Part shown: one piece after another, positions 21,204-32,228 of the stretch
Numbering within the stretch: the first letter of the stretch is position 1
Layout of the letters: every line of letters begins with the position of its first letter
DNA from: Geranomyces variabilis
Lineage: Eukaryota > Chytridiomycota > Chytridiomycetes > Spizellomycetales > Powellomycetaceae
Length of the DNA: 64,000 nucleotides
NCBI GenBank assembly: GCA_027603065.1
Contig: JADGJP010000010.1
Coordinates: 124,001 to 188,000 of the forward strand
Direction of reading: 5' to 3'
Made by a program: the position numbers and the translations under genes
The notes under the pieces: model-generated
Told to the model about the DNA's origin: nothing
The model's input: only the letters and a program-made list of their open reading frames with translations
Database searches by the model: none

Positions 21204-22383
21204 CAGAAGGGGGGAGGAAAGAAGAAAAGGGAAATGTATGTACACTATTTTGCATGTTTTATACAAACGAGGGCGGGATGTCGAAAAATGAATCAAACGA
21301 GGTAGCTGCACTGTGGTCTCGCTTGACCCCGCCTGTTGAATGGATAAATGACGCGCTGGAAGCGAACACCATCGTAACATGCGCGAATCCGTGCCGATGA
21401 CAATACTCCGCTAAGCCCAGCTCGCTGCGCTGGAAATGCGGCTTCTTTGAGTGCGTGATCCCAAAAGTAGGAAAAGTGGGCTGGGAAGTCATTCATAGCC
21501 ATCTGGCATTTGTACCGTAATGGGACGCCGATCGTTGCTCGTTAAACCTCTTACAATCAACAATACAAGCAAATTGGTGAGCCGCACATCGGTCAGTCTG
21601 TAGTTTACCTTATCCATGTGTATCTGGAGCGGGGCGAGGAGCGAGACGCGCACACTGTGTAATGCGGGGCAGGCTCAAAGATGGCGCGTGAATCGATGAA
21701 CCGGAAGGGTGCTGAGACCGCGTCGGCAGTACTGCTTGCGTCGTTGAGCCACTGAATGTTGGCGGTTGGCCACGATATGTCGGGAATGTAGCGCCAGGTA
21801 GTAGATTTCCAGCGATCGTGCCGGCAGCTTGGCTAAGATCCGCGGCAACGCGCTTGAGCCTGATGTGCCGTGCGAGCAGGGAATGCGCGCGCACCATGCT
21901 TCCATAGCCGAACAGATGCATTAGGGATCGTCTTCAGCGTTCTACAGCTCTTGCTTTTCCTCGAGACGAGAGTTTATATCCACAATCGCCGCGGCCTTCC
22001 ACTCTTTGGAGGCAAGCTCCTTCACATCCTTCTTACGCCTTTGCTTTTTTCTTCTTCTTCACTCGGCGCACTGCTCCCGAACCGTGGTCACGGTCTTTGG
22101 CCATAGTTTTCGAAGGGGCGCACGTGCGACAAAGGAGACCGTAGCGAGTGGCGGTGAGGATAGGAAGACCCTAGATTAAAAGGACAAGGCTTCCGTGTGC
22201 GCATATACAGTGGAGGTGTCTAAGGAAGACGGTGAGGTGTGTTTTGCGAAGGCTGGGAAGGCTGCATTTGAAGAATGGGTTTGGAAGTCGACAAGGGACA
22301 GCGCGACCGTGACGCGAACTTGAAGGAGCAGAGAACCTCGACGCCGTAACCTTCCCTCGACACGGCACCGCACACCGGCAAGC
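21204..22383. other. Intergenic region, nothing clear
   Basis: About 1.2 kb between two plus-strand genes. Open frames exist on both strands but lack protein-like composition and splice support. I see no RNA gene or repeat. Confidence 0.4.
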
Positions 22384-24015
22384 ATGCAGACGAGTGTGGG
22401 AGGCACGGACGGCACGGCAGAGGAGCTCGTATCCGACGACCGACCCGCCACAGGGAACCCCCCGCGTCTGTCTAGCGCGGACGCGGAAGAGATTAGGACC
22501 TTCATGAAGCACCTGCAGCTCGACCCCTGCCCTCGGGACTCGCCGCGGGGAAATTCGCGGCCTACGAAGCATGGCGGGAAGAGCATTGCCAACCCTCGAG
22601 ACCCTCTGTTCGATCCCGTGGACCTAGATTACGTGAAGAAGGTTGTTCCTGTAGCCACGGCTCTGCGATACTTCCACGAGGGACGGATTGTCGGCACAAC
22701 GAACAAGACGCATTTTGGCGATAGCGGCCTCCAAACGCTCTTCGTGGGGGCAACAACTTCAAGCGAGCTCGGCGTGCCCAGCATCTACGGCACGGTAGAG
22801 GCGTCGACGACGCTCAAGGAATCTTTTGCCAGGTATTCCCAAGTTACCGGTAACCCGCTTTCCACCACCCCAACGCTTCTCCTGCACAGTATGCACGCGT
22901 ATGAACAGGAGAGGTCATACACAGTCATCGTAACCTACCGCCACCTTGACCATGTTTTCGAGGGGTGTGTCCCTGTGCCGAACATCGTTTCCGGCCAAGA
23001 GCGCAGTATCGTCGAATTCGACCCGACACGCTGCGCTTTGAAGCTCCAACCACCGAAGTCGGCTGCCTTTGTGCGCTCAGACAGGTCCCTAGCGCGCGAT
23101 TACATGTTTTTGAATCTGGCGTTCGATCTCTCACCGCCAACCGTCGACGCAGGCGCTTAACCATCCGGCCACGTCAGCGATCTACCATCTTACCCTATCG
23201 ATGATCTCGAGTGGCGTTTTGTCGACAAGCTGGATCGCGGTACGGCATTTAAGCAAGACAGCGGCTTGAACAAGGAGAATGCCTTTGACGCGACTTGGTT
23301 GGGGAGCAAGTTGCTTGGCATCAAGTTGCCTAGGTTCTTCGATTCTCTCCTGGCTGTGGATGCAGGTGCTCTGATAAGCCAGCATCGACGGAATAGGATG
23401 GAAGATCAGATCAGCTCCCTCCGGGAGAAGGCGGCAAAAGCTGGACTTCGGCGCCGCGGGTGCGGAGCGACCGTGACCGAGGAAGCGAATAGCGATCTGA
23501 TCTCGCCGTTAAGTCTCCTTCAAGGATACCTTGGGCTGCGGGCTATCCACGATCAGGTTCGCGCGGTGGACCCAGAGAAGGCATCTGTCGTCCATTTGTG
23601 TCGTTTCTTTGGCACGGATAAGTCAGCGCGAGAGACAAGATTACTTCAGTCGTTCCTCGAGTCGAACGTAAAGATCGTCGACCCACCGAGGAAGATGTTT
23701 TTCAATCCCACCCACAAGTGGTCGGACTTCCAAGCGTACTGGGAAGAGCTGGAACCGAATGACCAGGCGGTGGATAGCTCCAGCGGAGAGGGGCAAACCA
23801 ACTTCCGCAGCATCCTCTCCAACCCCGACAGTTTCAAAGGATTCCCACAAGACTCGTACTACGAACAGCTTGCCCGCATCCTGGCTTACGCCTGGCTCGT
23901 CCACAAGATCGCATGGGATGAGAATTCGCGAAAGGCATGGAAGGACCTCATTGGATTACTGGACTGCGGCGAGCTCGTCGGTACGGCGGGCTTCTTGCCC
24001 CCTGGTGTATGGTGA
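22384..24015 (+). pseudogene. Unknown protein gene with one in-frame stop
   Basis: From the ATG at 22384 the frame is open for 258 codons to a TAA at 23158-23160. It then continues open in the same frame for about 284 more codons to a stop at 24013-24015. Composition on both sides is protein-like (for example VDLDYVKKVVPVATALRY and GYLGLRAIHDQVRAVDPEKA), so this was one gene of about 543 codons. Either the TAA is a recent nonsense change, or it lies in a short intron: GCTTAACC around the stop would make a good branch point before a CAG at 23176-23178, but no good GT donor precedes it. Read-through is a third option. I recognise no family and see no signal peptide or membrane helices. Confidence 0.6.
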
Positions 24016-25192
24016 GGAAGATGGAATGCTGAGACATCTGAACGTGACATGGCCCCTCTCCCGCCTTCGTTCCCTGTTGCTCCTTTTTGCTCCATTCGCC
24101 CGAGTTTTTCCGCTAGCGGACCCTCCCAAACTCCCTAGGGACGATGATCGAGTTCTTGACAGAAAAAGATAATGATGCTGAATGATGCAAATCGGCGGGC
24201 ACGCTTTCCCTGCATCGAAACTTCCAACTCTTCTCGACAATGAATCAAAATCATTGGTCCGCTCGCCTTCTCGTATATCAACGGCTTTTCCCCTCCATCG
24301 TTGTAGTGTGATGTATATAGGGTTAGGGGTGCGGGTTCGCTGGAGTCGCGAGTAATCATAAAGTCTGTGCAAAATTGGCAGCCCGCGCTGCTATTGTCCC
24401 TGCCAGATTCCCTCTTCTTTGTTCTCGCTCTTGATTCCGCCGGGGTCACTTCGTTGTGCGCGGACAGGCTTCGATTCGGAACACTGCCACACAAATGGGC
24501 AGCAGTTACACATTCGGTAGATCGCTAGTTTAACAGCCCTCACAAGATTGGAAGCTTCGGTAGCCGTAACCTCCTCTTCCTTCCTATGGGTGGAACTACT
24601 GGCAGCAATGGCGTCCTCGTCTGTCTTGCCGAGACGTTAGCGCTGGGTAGAGGAAGGCAAAAGCGTGCCCGTCAGTGTGGACACTCGGTCCAGGCGGCAC
24701 GTCAACGCCAGCGCGCCACATTCCTCGCATCTAACTCACCGGCCAAATAGTCGTCAAAGAGGGAACGGAGGACGAACGCGTCTTGGCGAGAGAGCTGGCG
24801 GAAATTTTAGAGAGCGTATACGATGACGACAAGGGCGGGGACGTTGCGCGGTGACGGCGACGCGGACGATTCGGTGCACGCAGCGGGTGAAGACGGATAT
24901 AGGCGGCGGGCCGGGGCTCGTCATGGGTAAAGAGGCTATGGTTTCTCCTTAGTTTCGCATGCTCGGTGATTGTGCTTCTACGTTGTGCTGGAAGGGGAAT
25001 CCGAAATTTTCGACAGACTTTCAGGAGAGGGGAAAAATCGCAAGCAGATCATTGAGTCACCCAAAGGTCACGTGTTGCGGCGCTTACGCGAGCACCTCCG
25101 TAACAGGAGCAAGCCCGAAAGTTGATCTCGCTTTGACGTAAATTAACCCCTCAACACACACTCCTTTCCCACCTTTCTTACTTACCAAAACT
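24016..25192. other. Intergenic region; weak coding-like block on the minus strand
   Basis: Mostly empty. On the minus strand at about 24813-24745 a frame reads FRQLSRQDAFVLRSLFDDYLA, followed by a GTGAGT donor-like site, with a CCCAG acceptor about 100 nt further on. It has a protein-like look but no start codon or family that I can name. The last 50 nt before 25193 are C/A-rich and form the leader of the eIF4E-type gene. Confidence 0.3.
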
Positions 25193-26273
25193 ATGACTGC
25201 AGTACCCGCAAACGGCACCTGGTAGGCGGGGGGGAGGAGTAAGGGGGTTGAGGGGCCTGTGGAGGAGATGGGCGGGCGTCAAGCAAGTGTGCGTCCTGGG
25301 CATGTGCTGATCTTTTTTCTGTCCCTGTGTATTAGGCCTTCTGGCGAATCGCAACCACAACACACGCTGCGGTACCCATGGGTCTTTTGGTACGGAGAGG
25401 GGAGCGCCGTGCTGGGGAAGGGCGAAGTGGAGGGTGGTCAGCGATCGTCAGTTTTTTTAACTTGCAAATTCATGGCAGGTTTATGCATCGAGAACCAGGG
25501 TCGAAGATCGATAATTACAACAACGCCATTCAGAAAATTTCAACATTTTCCACTGTGAGTGGGTGCAGCGATCCAGAAAGCAGACGTAGAGGGGGGGATA
25601 AACCCGAGGAGTGCGAGATTCTGGTTGAGAAGTGATGGTCGTACTCACACACTGTGTGTCTGTCGTTTTATCTTTTTGGGTCAAAAGGTTGAAGAGTTTT
25701 GGGGAGTTTACAACCGATTGATCCGACCAATGGATCTGCACAGCATCAGCGATTACCACCTTTTCAAGCAAGGCATTCGGCCAATTTGGGAGGTAAGAAG
25801 TGGCACAAACTGGGGGGGGGGGGCGTAGAGGAAACAATTTTTGCTGAACAGTCATGCTGCGTTCCCGTGTTTTAGGACAACTTGAACGGCGGGAAGTGGA
25901 TCGTGCGGCTGAAGAAGGGCTTGGCGTCGCGGTACTGGGAGAGCTTGGTCATGGCGATGATTGGCGATCAGTTTGACGTGGGTGGGGAGATTTGCGGCGC
26001 CGTCATCTCGATACGGCACAGTGAAGACATTCTTTCGCTCTGGAACCAGTCTGCAGACGAGGGCCGCGTCAACCTTCGCATACGGTGAGTCAGCCTTGAT
26101 GACAAGGGATCAAAAGTCGTCGAAGATTGTTGACTCTTTTCCCTTTCTGCTATTGCAGGGACACACTGAAACGGGTGTTAAACTTACCCACGAATTGCAT
26201 AATGGAGTACAAGGCGCACAAATCGTCGGTTGCGGACAATAGCAGCTTCCGCAACACAGATCTGTACTTGTAA
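25193..26273 (+). CDS. eIF4E-family cap-binding protein (4EHP-like)
   Basis: Six small exons give a 195-aa protein: 25193-25221, 25336-25389, 25479-25554, 25688-25792, 25876-26084 and 26159-26273. All introns are GT-AG and in frame. It aligns end to end with eIF4E2/4EHP: TVEEFW, SDYHLFKQGI, PIWED, GGKWIVRLKKGLASRYWE, EICGAVISIR, RIRDTLKRVLNLP. Of the residues that sandwich the m7G cap, Trp87 and the cap-contacting Glu88 are kept, while the other stacking position is Tyr41 instead of Trp. Trp25 occupies the place of mammalian eIF4E Trp43. Trp at 43 with a non-Trp at 56 is the pattern used to define class III, although the overall sequence looks class II (4EHP). It is probably a regulatory or non-canonical cap binder, not the main initiation factor. 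Confidence 0.92.
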
Positions 26274-26962
26274 ATACACACAATATGGAGACATTGGAAA
26301 GGACGCCTCTTGAGCGTAGCGCAAAAAACGTGGACAGACGACTTAAGCGTGGTAGAAAAATTTCTTGAAGGGGCTTCAACTCGCTGCTGAGCGGATATCA
26401 ACGAAGCGCTCGGCATCTTCCTCACTATGAGCCGTTCCAAGCACCCCCAGGCAACATTCGTGGCCTGGTCACGTCCGGGACACATTGTCGCCATGCTACC
26501 ATCGCTCTTCTTTGATTTGCCACCACCGCTCTCACGGCGCGGCCTTACGAGCTTCGCCGACATTGGCCGCCACCTCACGTCCCACTGCGCGCCCGCTTTG
26601 CTTACGCCTTCTGACGTTATCCATGACTTCCAAGTTCTGGTTATCTTTGCCCTCATTTACCCGCGGTATTCTTTTTTCTATTACTTAAAAATTCGTTTTC
26701 CATTACCCCGCGCTGACGGTCCATGATCCGTCGTCTGCAAAACTGGTTGTGATTCCCATGAAGCCGGCAGAGCTTGGGGTCAAGAACAATCGGCCAGCAA
26801 AGCGCGGAAACTTGCAATCCCCTTGCACTTATTCTGGCGATGACCGTGACATATATTGCTCGCCCGGAAGAAAGCGCAGGTTGGTGGCCACGGCTTGGCA
26901 TGATCCAGTTCCACCGCTTCAAATCGCATCAGGTTGTCGCCCCCCTCGTATGACCCGATTCC
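26274..26962. other. Intergenic region after the eIF4E-type gene
   Basis: No supportable gene. A plus-strand frame at 26427-26726 includes a moderately protein-like stretch (LTSFADIGRHLTSHCAPALL) without start context, splice partner or family match. It may be a relic. Confidence 0.3.
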
Positions 26963-28270
26963 TCAGGCGAGGTCATCGACTGCGTTGTCGACGTACCAGC
27001 TCGGGGCCGTGAATGGAATCCAGCTCACGTGCAATGACGAGTAGTTTGATGCAAGCCCTGCATCGTTTGCCGTCAGCGTGACGGTTCCAGGTATTGGACC
27101 TCCCCAGGCCGTGCCTGCGCTGCATGCTCGCGTCGTGTTTGAAGAGATCAACACGGTTGCTTGGATGCAAACGAAGACTGACAAAAGCGGATAGTAAGGA
27201 AGAAGGGGTGTCACAGCACGAGCGAGCTAACCCAGAAAGGCCGTAGCAGGAATGTTTTCCGACTGAGCGAAACTCCCCAAAGCTACAGCGTTCACAAGCC
27301 GCGGCACTCCCGCGATTACCATTAAATAGTTCGAGACCAGGAAGGAGCCCCCGCTGCGATCCAGGGGCTGAACTGGCACAATGTCGTCGTAGATGTTACT
27401 TACGTGGTTGAGCATCGTTCCAACCGTGTATTGGACAGCTGCGAGAACGTTTCCGGCTGGCGCCAAGGGCGGGAAACCGAAAAACGCGGTTCGAAATGCC
27501 GAGCTGACGGTGACAGGCGTGTTGGCAAAATAGTCAATATCAGTCGAGTTCTGCGGATCGCACTGAAGGCTGGCGATAGGGAGCGAGACCACCGCTGGCC
27601 CATGCGAAACCGTGTTGTTGACTAACGTGGCAGCGATTTTGCCAAAGACGTCGATGCACTGCACAATGCATTGGACAGCGTCCCAAGGGTGGAGGACGTT
27701 GGGCTGGCCGAGAGAGCGCTACCCTCGAACGATAGACTGCCGAGGAAATATTGGCACAAAGGCCGAGGTATAAGAGTTTGTGCCTTTGAAGACGCCCAAC
27801 TTGTCGACAAACGCTGGCCATGTAGTTTTCACATCTCCTTACCCACCAAACGTCCCGTTGGCATGCACAGCTGCTGAGCAATCCCCATGTCCAGCACCAG
27901 GCCGGGTCGTATTGGTTGGGGCAACAACAATGGCGCGCGACGCCATGGCAAACGGCTTATCGGTGACGCACCTACAGCTGGTAAAAGCCTACCAAAGTGG
28001 GAGCGTCTACAACCACGTCTAGGATGTTGACAAACTCCACGGGATCCGGAGAGGCGGCAGGGCTATTATTGATGTTGACCAGGCTCACGGATGAAAGTTG
28101 CGTTCGCGACAGTGTCCAAGAATGAAAAGCCCTCCCCATCGATGAGCATAGACGTCGAAAGACAGCTTGCCCAATTCATGCTGTACGCACCATTTAAACC
28201 ACCACGCAGCGCTTCAATCGTACTGCAGCTGGAAGCGTCCAGCTGTCCCTAATCGTGACGCACAGCATCA
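26963..28270 (-). pseudogene. Decayed gene for a possible surface/secreted protein
   Basis: Minus-strand coding blocks run from about 28270 down to a stop at 26963. They include GLNGAYSMNWASCLSTSMLI, PVEFVNILDVVVDAPTLVGF, a block from the ATG near 27957 (MASRAIVVAPTNTTRPG...VHANGTFGG), GVFKGTNSYTSAFVPIF, and a long block at 27700-27232 with ATLVNNTVSHGPAVV and YTVGTMLNHVSNIYDDIV. That block joins TVLISSNTTRACSAGTAWGG through a clear 54-nt intron (27231-27178). N-glycosylation-type NxT/NxS sites and scattered cysteines suggest an extracellular protein. The blocks are separated by an in-frame stop near 27720 and shifts of frame near 27850, 27960 and 28090, so the copy looks dead. I do not recognise the family. 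Confidence 0.5.
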
Positions 28271-28406
28271 GCTTTGTGTTTGCCGATTGCGTGCGTGTCT
28301 GCGAGCCCAGTGTGTAATGATAATGGATGTCATGGGCAAATGTAGAGACTTTTGACCGCTCAGGAGGCTTCATGTACCAGAGCGTTGCTTGCTAGCACTG
28401 AGTACA
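28271..28406. other. Spacer
   Basis: Nothing recognised in this short stretch; it may still hold the worn 5' end of the decayed gene to its left. Confidence 0.3.
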
Positions 28407-28637
28407 TTCCAACACTCTCAACCCAAGGTGGCATGACGAATAACCCGCCCACGAAACCAGTCGGACCGATGTATAGTAGTATTTCATGCAACCCGTCCGA
28501 CCAGCTACCTTGGAAGCCCACAAACTGTCAAAAGTTACTCCCTCAACACAGGACGGCACGACGAGTAACCGCCCACCAAACCAGTCGAACCAATGTGTAC
28601 TGTGTTTCATGCAACCGGTGCGACCAGCTGCCCTGTG
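28407..28637. repeat. Imperfect direct repeat (~100 bp, two copies)
   Basis: Copy 1 (about 28407-28513) and copy 2 (28539-28637) share CTCAAC.CA.G..GGCA.GACGA.TAAC, CCAGTCG.ACC.ATGT, TTTCATGCAACC and CGACCAGCT.CC.TG. They are separated by about 25 bp and are not coding. Confidence 0.7.
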
Positions 28638-29009
28638 CAGAAGACGGGACCCCCGAGTTCTTTTTCGGGAATGCCTCCATCCAATTCGTCTTTCACGACG
28701 TGTCCTTAGTGGTAAAGTCGATGTCCTTTGAATTGGGGGGCGTGTTGCCACTGGCAACGCGAGGACGCGTGTCATAAGCAACTTGAAGACCCCCTTCAAG
28801 AGATGAGATGGATGCCAACTAATCAATCAGTCGGGCGACGGGAGGCCTCCCCTCATCCGCTCTTGTTGCCGCCTAGCACCCCTCCTGCACCCCGGCGGCC
28901 GCCATGGCAACTCGATCTCTCTCCTCCCTCGATCGCTATGACCTGGTCTCTTCAAAGCTAAGTGGCTCTGTATTTCCTCATTTTCGCATGATCTCTTCAC
29001 TCAGTAGCA

Positions 29010-29494
29010 GCTACGTGCCGTAAGGCGGTAGCGGGAGGGAGGAACGTTGTAGGAAGTTATCGTCCAGCTCGCAGTCTCTGCTAGCCTTCCTTGCTGAGGG
29101 TGGAGATTGCGGGCATCTCTCCTGGCTGAGGGCGGACATACTTTCTGCAGGGTAACCTCCCCCTAGGCAAGGGAACGTGTAACAGGGTCTCATCTGCCTG
29201 CCAATCCTCTGCTGTATAGTGGGCTGTTGGTCTGCTGTGTTCGAAGGATTTTCAGTGGCGGCTGCCTGCCGTGAGGCGGCAGCGGGAGGGAGGAACGTTG
29301 TAGGAAGTTATCGTCCAGCTCGCAGTCTCTGCTATAGCCCTCCTTGCTGAGGGTGGAGATTGCGGGTATCTCTCCTGGCTGAGGGCGGACGTACTTTCTG
29401 CAGGGTAACCTCCCCCTAGGCAAGGGAACGTGTAACAGGGTCTCACCTGCCTGCCAATCCTCCGCTGTATAGTGGGCTGTTGGTCCGCTGAATT
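29010..29494. repeat. Direct repeat (~225 bp, two copies), family A
   Basis: Copy 1 (29010-29235) and copy 2 (29261-29494) are highly similar over their whole length. Shared blocks are GCGGGAGGGAGGAACGTTGT, AGTTATCGTCCAGCTCGC, TTTCTGCAGGGTAACCTCCC and GTATAGTGGGCTGTTGGT. A related, more diverged set lies on the opposite strand at 36.0-36.5 kb. No terminal inverted repeats, poly(A) tail or coding capacity is visible, so the class is open (SINE, MITE or unclassified). Confidence 0.8.
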
Positions 29495-31010
29495 TCAGAT
29501 TTGATTTTATTGGAGAAATGGTGGCATCGTACAGGTGATGCGAACCCTCACTGATTCTCGTTCTCTGTTTTTCAGTGTTGCTCGTTTTCATTGAAAAAAA
29601 AAAAACATAGTAATATGAGCAAAGTAAGTGGACAAAGAAGGTGCAATTTTTCCACCATTGATCGCTATGCCTTTCACTGATGCGCAGGTACCTTGCAGGC
29701 GTGAACAGGTTGGCTACACACTTGGCATCTGCACTGCCGGACGATATCGAGTCGCCCACTCTGGCTCACCTCGAAATGGCAGCATTCCCGTGGTATGCCC
29801 TGCTTTCCTGTTTTCCACTGCTCGTTGACAGTACTGACAATGCGCCCGCTTCTTCTATTCATCGGTAGCCCGCCCAGGGCATATATACGTCTAGTCGATT
29901 TTAGCTCAATTTAACGTCAAGCGGTAGTCGTAAAAAGCGTGTGCGAATACAGCGGTCCTACCCTTTTCATTCCGGTATAGGCACCACATCCCCGGCGTGA
30001 TTGTCAACGCCGTGCAACCGATGAAGTCATCGATTTCAATATGGGCGGCGACTCGACTCCGGTGGGGCCGTCATCACCGCTAAGGACCCGTGGTCGAAAA
30101 AAAAACTCGCCAAAGGGCTGGCAGTCTTGGTCGAGCTCATCAACGAGCACAAAGGAAACTAGCGGTTGTATGTTCTTACGGGACGCAAATGGACACTTGG
30201 AATTTTTGATGTAAAAATCAAATATCCTTTAGGCCTGCGCGCCTCCCTCACTCATTGTCCCATCGCTGAAGGCCTCTCCCAACTCATGTTGGAGGTCTAG
30301 TAGATCGAGAGCCCTCAATTGACACCCAGCGCTCGAGACGCAGAAACCAAAAATTTCCAGTTTCGTCTTGGAAGCCCACCCTTAGTGGTCAAGACTGTAA
30401 CAATTTCTGTACCCAAATTGCAGGATATGTCACAAATCCCGTCAGACCGCGACACTGCTGATGACGGCGGCCGGTGATAAGGGCAAACGGAAGGCGCGGT
30501 GCAAGTCGGGCACCGGGTTAGAGGCCGATGAGCCCGAGGCTGATGATGAACACGAAGACCCCGAGGCCGCAACGGAGGAACCGAGGCCCTCTGGAGGTGG
30601 TGTGTCGGAGGGCGAGCACACTGATGCTTTTTTCAGCTCCGAAGAGGAAGACACACTTTGCAGATTTTCTCGACGCATTTTAGTTGGTCTTGCGCCTAGG
30701 ATTGCACTTGCGTAGATATAAAGGCGGTAGTCGTTGAGATGCGGGTGGTGGAGGTGACGACAGTCGTGACCGCAGCAGCTGGCTAAACGATAGCTTGTTT
30801 GCAATCTGTTAGTTGCGGTTGGTGATGACCTCTTAAACCTTATCGGAGCATCGTAAACCCTCATGGTAACTAAAAAAAAGGATTGTCTCAAAACATGAAC
30901 GCTTCTATTTATGACCTGTGACTACGGTGCGAGCTGTTGCCGTGCAGACTGTTCCGTTGTAAGTGCTGGAATCGTACCACTGTGTGGTGACGCTGGATGA
31001 CGGTAAGAGG
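29495..31010. other. Gene-poor stretch with short coding-like scraps
   Basis: No complete gene. A frame near 29680-29790 (GVNRLATHLASALPDDIESP) and an acidic frame at 30461-30715 (EADEPEADDEHEDPEAATEE) look like exon scraps, but neither has a family match or convincing splice partners. The A-run AAAAAAAAAAAA at about 29595 is the only simple repeat. I read this as decayed accessory DNA. Confidence 0.4.
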
Positions 31011-31313
31011 TCATGAGAATGTATTATGTGACTGGTACAGTGGAGCATGATTGCTGACTTCATTAATGTCGGTCGAATGGATGCAGGGCGTGCTAAAACG
31101 AACTAAGATAACTGAGGAATGTGAGCGGAGAAGAAGACGCCACCAGTCCTGCGCAGTGTTCCTTGCAAACGTAGTTGCCGGTCTGAGAATGTGAGATGTC
31201 AGCCGTACAGTGCAGCACCATTGCTAACTTTATTATTGTCGGTCGAATGGATACAGGTGGTGTTAAGACAACCTAAGATAACTGAGGAATCTGAGCAGAG
31301 AAGAAGACCCCGC
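31011..31313. repeat. Imperfect direct repeat (~110-130 bp, two copies)
   Basis: Copy 1 (about 31011-31142) and copy 2 (31183-31313) share GTACAGTG.AGCA..ATTGCT, TGTCGGTCGAATGGAT.CAG, CTAAGATAACTGAGGAAT and GAGAAGAAGAC. Copy 2 ends next to the 3' end of the kinase relic. Neither copy is coding. Confidence 0.75.
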
Positions 31314-31324
31314 CAATCAGAGTG

Positions 31325-32228
31325 CTAACAAAGTCTGATGGGTGCCTCGTCGTCAGAGTCCGAACCGCTGTCGGACGGAATTGCTCCATCATTCGAGATC
31401 GGGCTGATCACCGCCGAGTTTTTGCAATGAGCCCCGGGCGAAAGGGCATGCAGTTTCTGCCATATAATATCGGAGGTTGGGCGAGCGGTGGGATCTTTGG
31501 CGAGCGCACCGGCTAAGATGTCATTGCGCCCAATCCAACCGCTGGTATCGGCCGGGAGCAAGCGAATCATGGCAGGAAGCAAGCCCTGAGCAACCGAATG
31601 TCCATAACCGGGCTTAGCGTATTTTCGGACGTACTTCATCTTGACACCGCCGAGAACGGCGACAAGCTCGAGGAGAACCGCTCCAAAGCTGAAAATATCG
31701 GCCTTTCGGCCCACCCGCAGATTGGTGTCCTGTTCTGGTGGCCCATACACCTTGGAGCCTAGCGTCTTGTAGGACAGGGATGACTCAATAAAGTGGTCCG
31801 ACAAACCGTAGTCGCATAGCACGGGTCGACGGACCCCGCCTTCGTCCAGAAAGATAAGGATATTGTCGGGTTTGAGATCGCGATGCTTTCTGTGAGCATT
31901 ATGAAGGGCGTAGAGCGCCGCCGCGATGCAAACGGCCCAATCCATAAGTAGGTGCTCTGCGGTCCCGTTCTTGACCGACTCGTTCCACCAAGCCAACGAT
32001 TCCCTTTTCTCAAAGAAATCGGAAAGGTCCAAATCGGCCCAAGGAGACAAGAGGAAAACAGGTTTGTTCTCCTGAATGTAAGCTGCCCGCAGCTGAACCA
32101 AATGCGCGTGATCTGGGACTTGATGTAACACTGCGAGCTCACGTCGAATGCAGTCTTTTGTCTTTTCTAGACGAGAGCGAGCCAATCCCAGGTCTAGAGT
32201 TTTGCGCGCGTAGACTCGGTCGCCCTCT
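31325..32228 (-). pseudogene. Protein kinase, 5'-truncated copy
   Basis: About 300 codons of a Ser/Thr-type protein kinase read leftwards to a stop at 31325. Visible elements are the beta-3 lysine (VYARKTL), alpha-C region (CIRRELAVLHQV), the catalytic loop HRDLKPDNILI, a CDYGLSD motif in place of DFG, YGPPEQ for APE, and an acidic Ser/Asp tail. The N-lobe before the lysine, including the Gly-rich loop, is missing. Homology stops abruptly near 32228, where plus-strand coding-like sequence begins, and no in-frame ATG precedes the kinase. The piece therefore looks like a truncated copy, not an active gene. A near-identical partial copy lies at 34.2-34.5 kb in the opposite orientation and keeps the N-lobe side. 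The combination of HRDLKPDN and a DYG motif is common in fungal kinase expansions. Confidence 0.75.

Noticed and set aside
23110-23180. tRNA-like minus-strand stretch (TGGCCGGATGGTTAAGCG)
   Set aside because: It resembles an A box, but the invariant A14 is displaced, the B box is poor and no acceptor stem pairs.
26150-26656. 168-codon minus frame overlapping the last exon of the eIF4E-type gene
   Set aside because: Antisense to a well-supported exon and its 3' UTR; no protein-family features.
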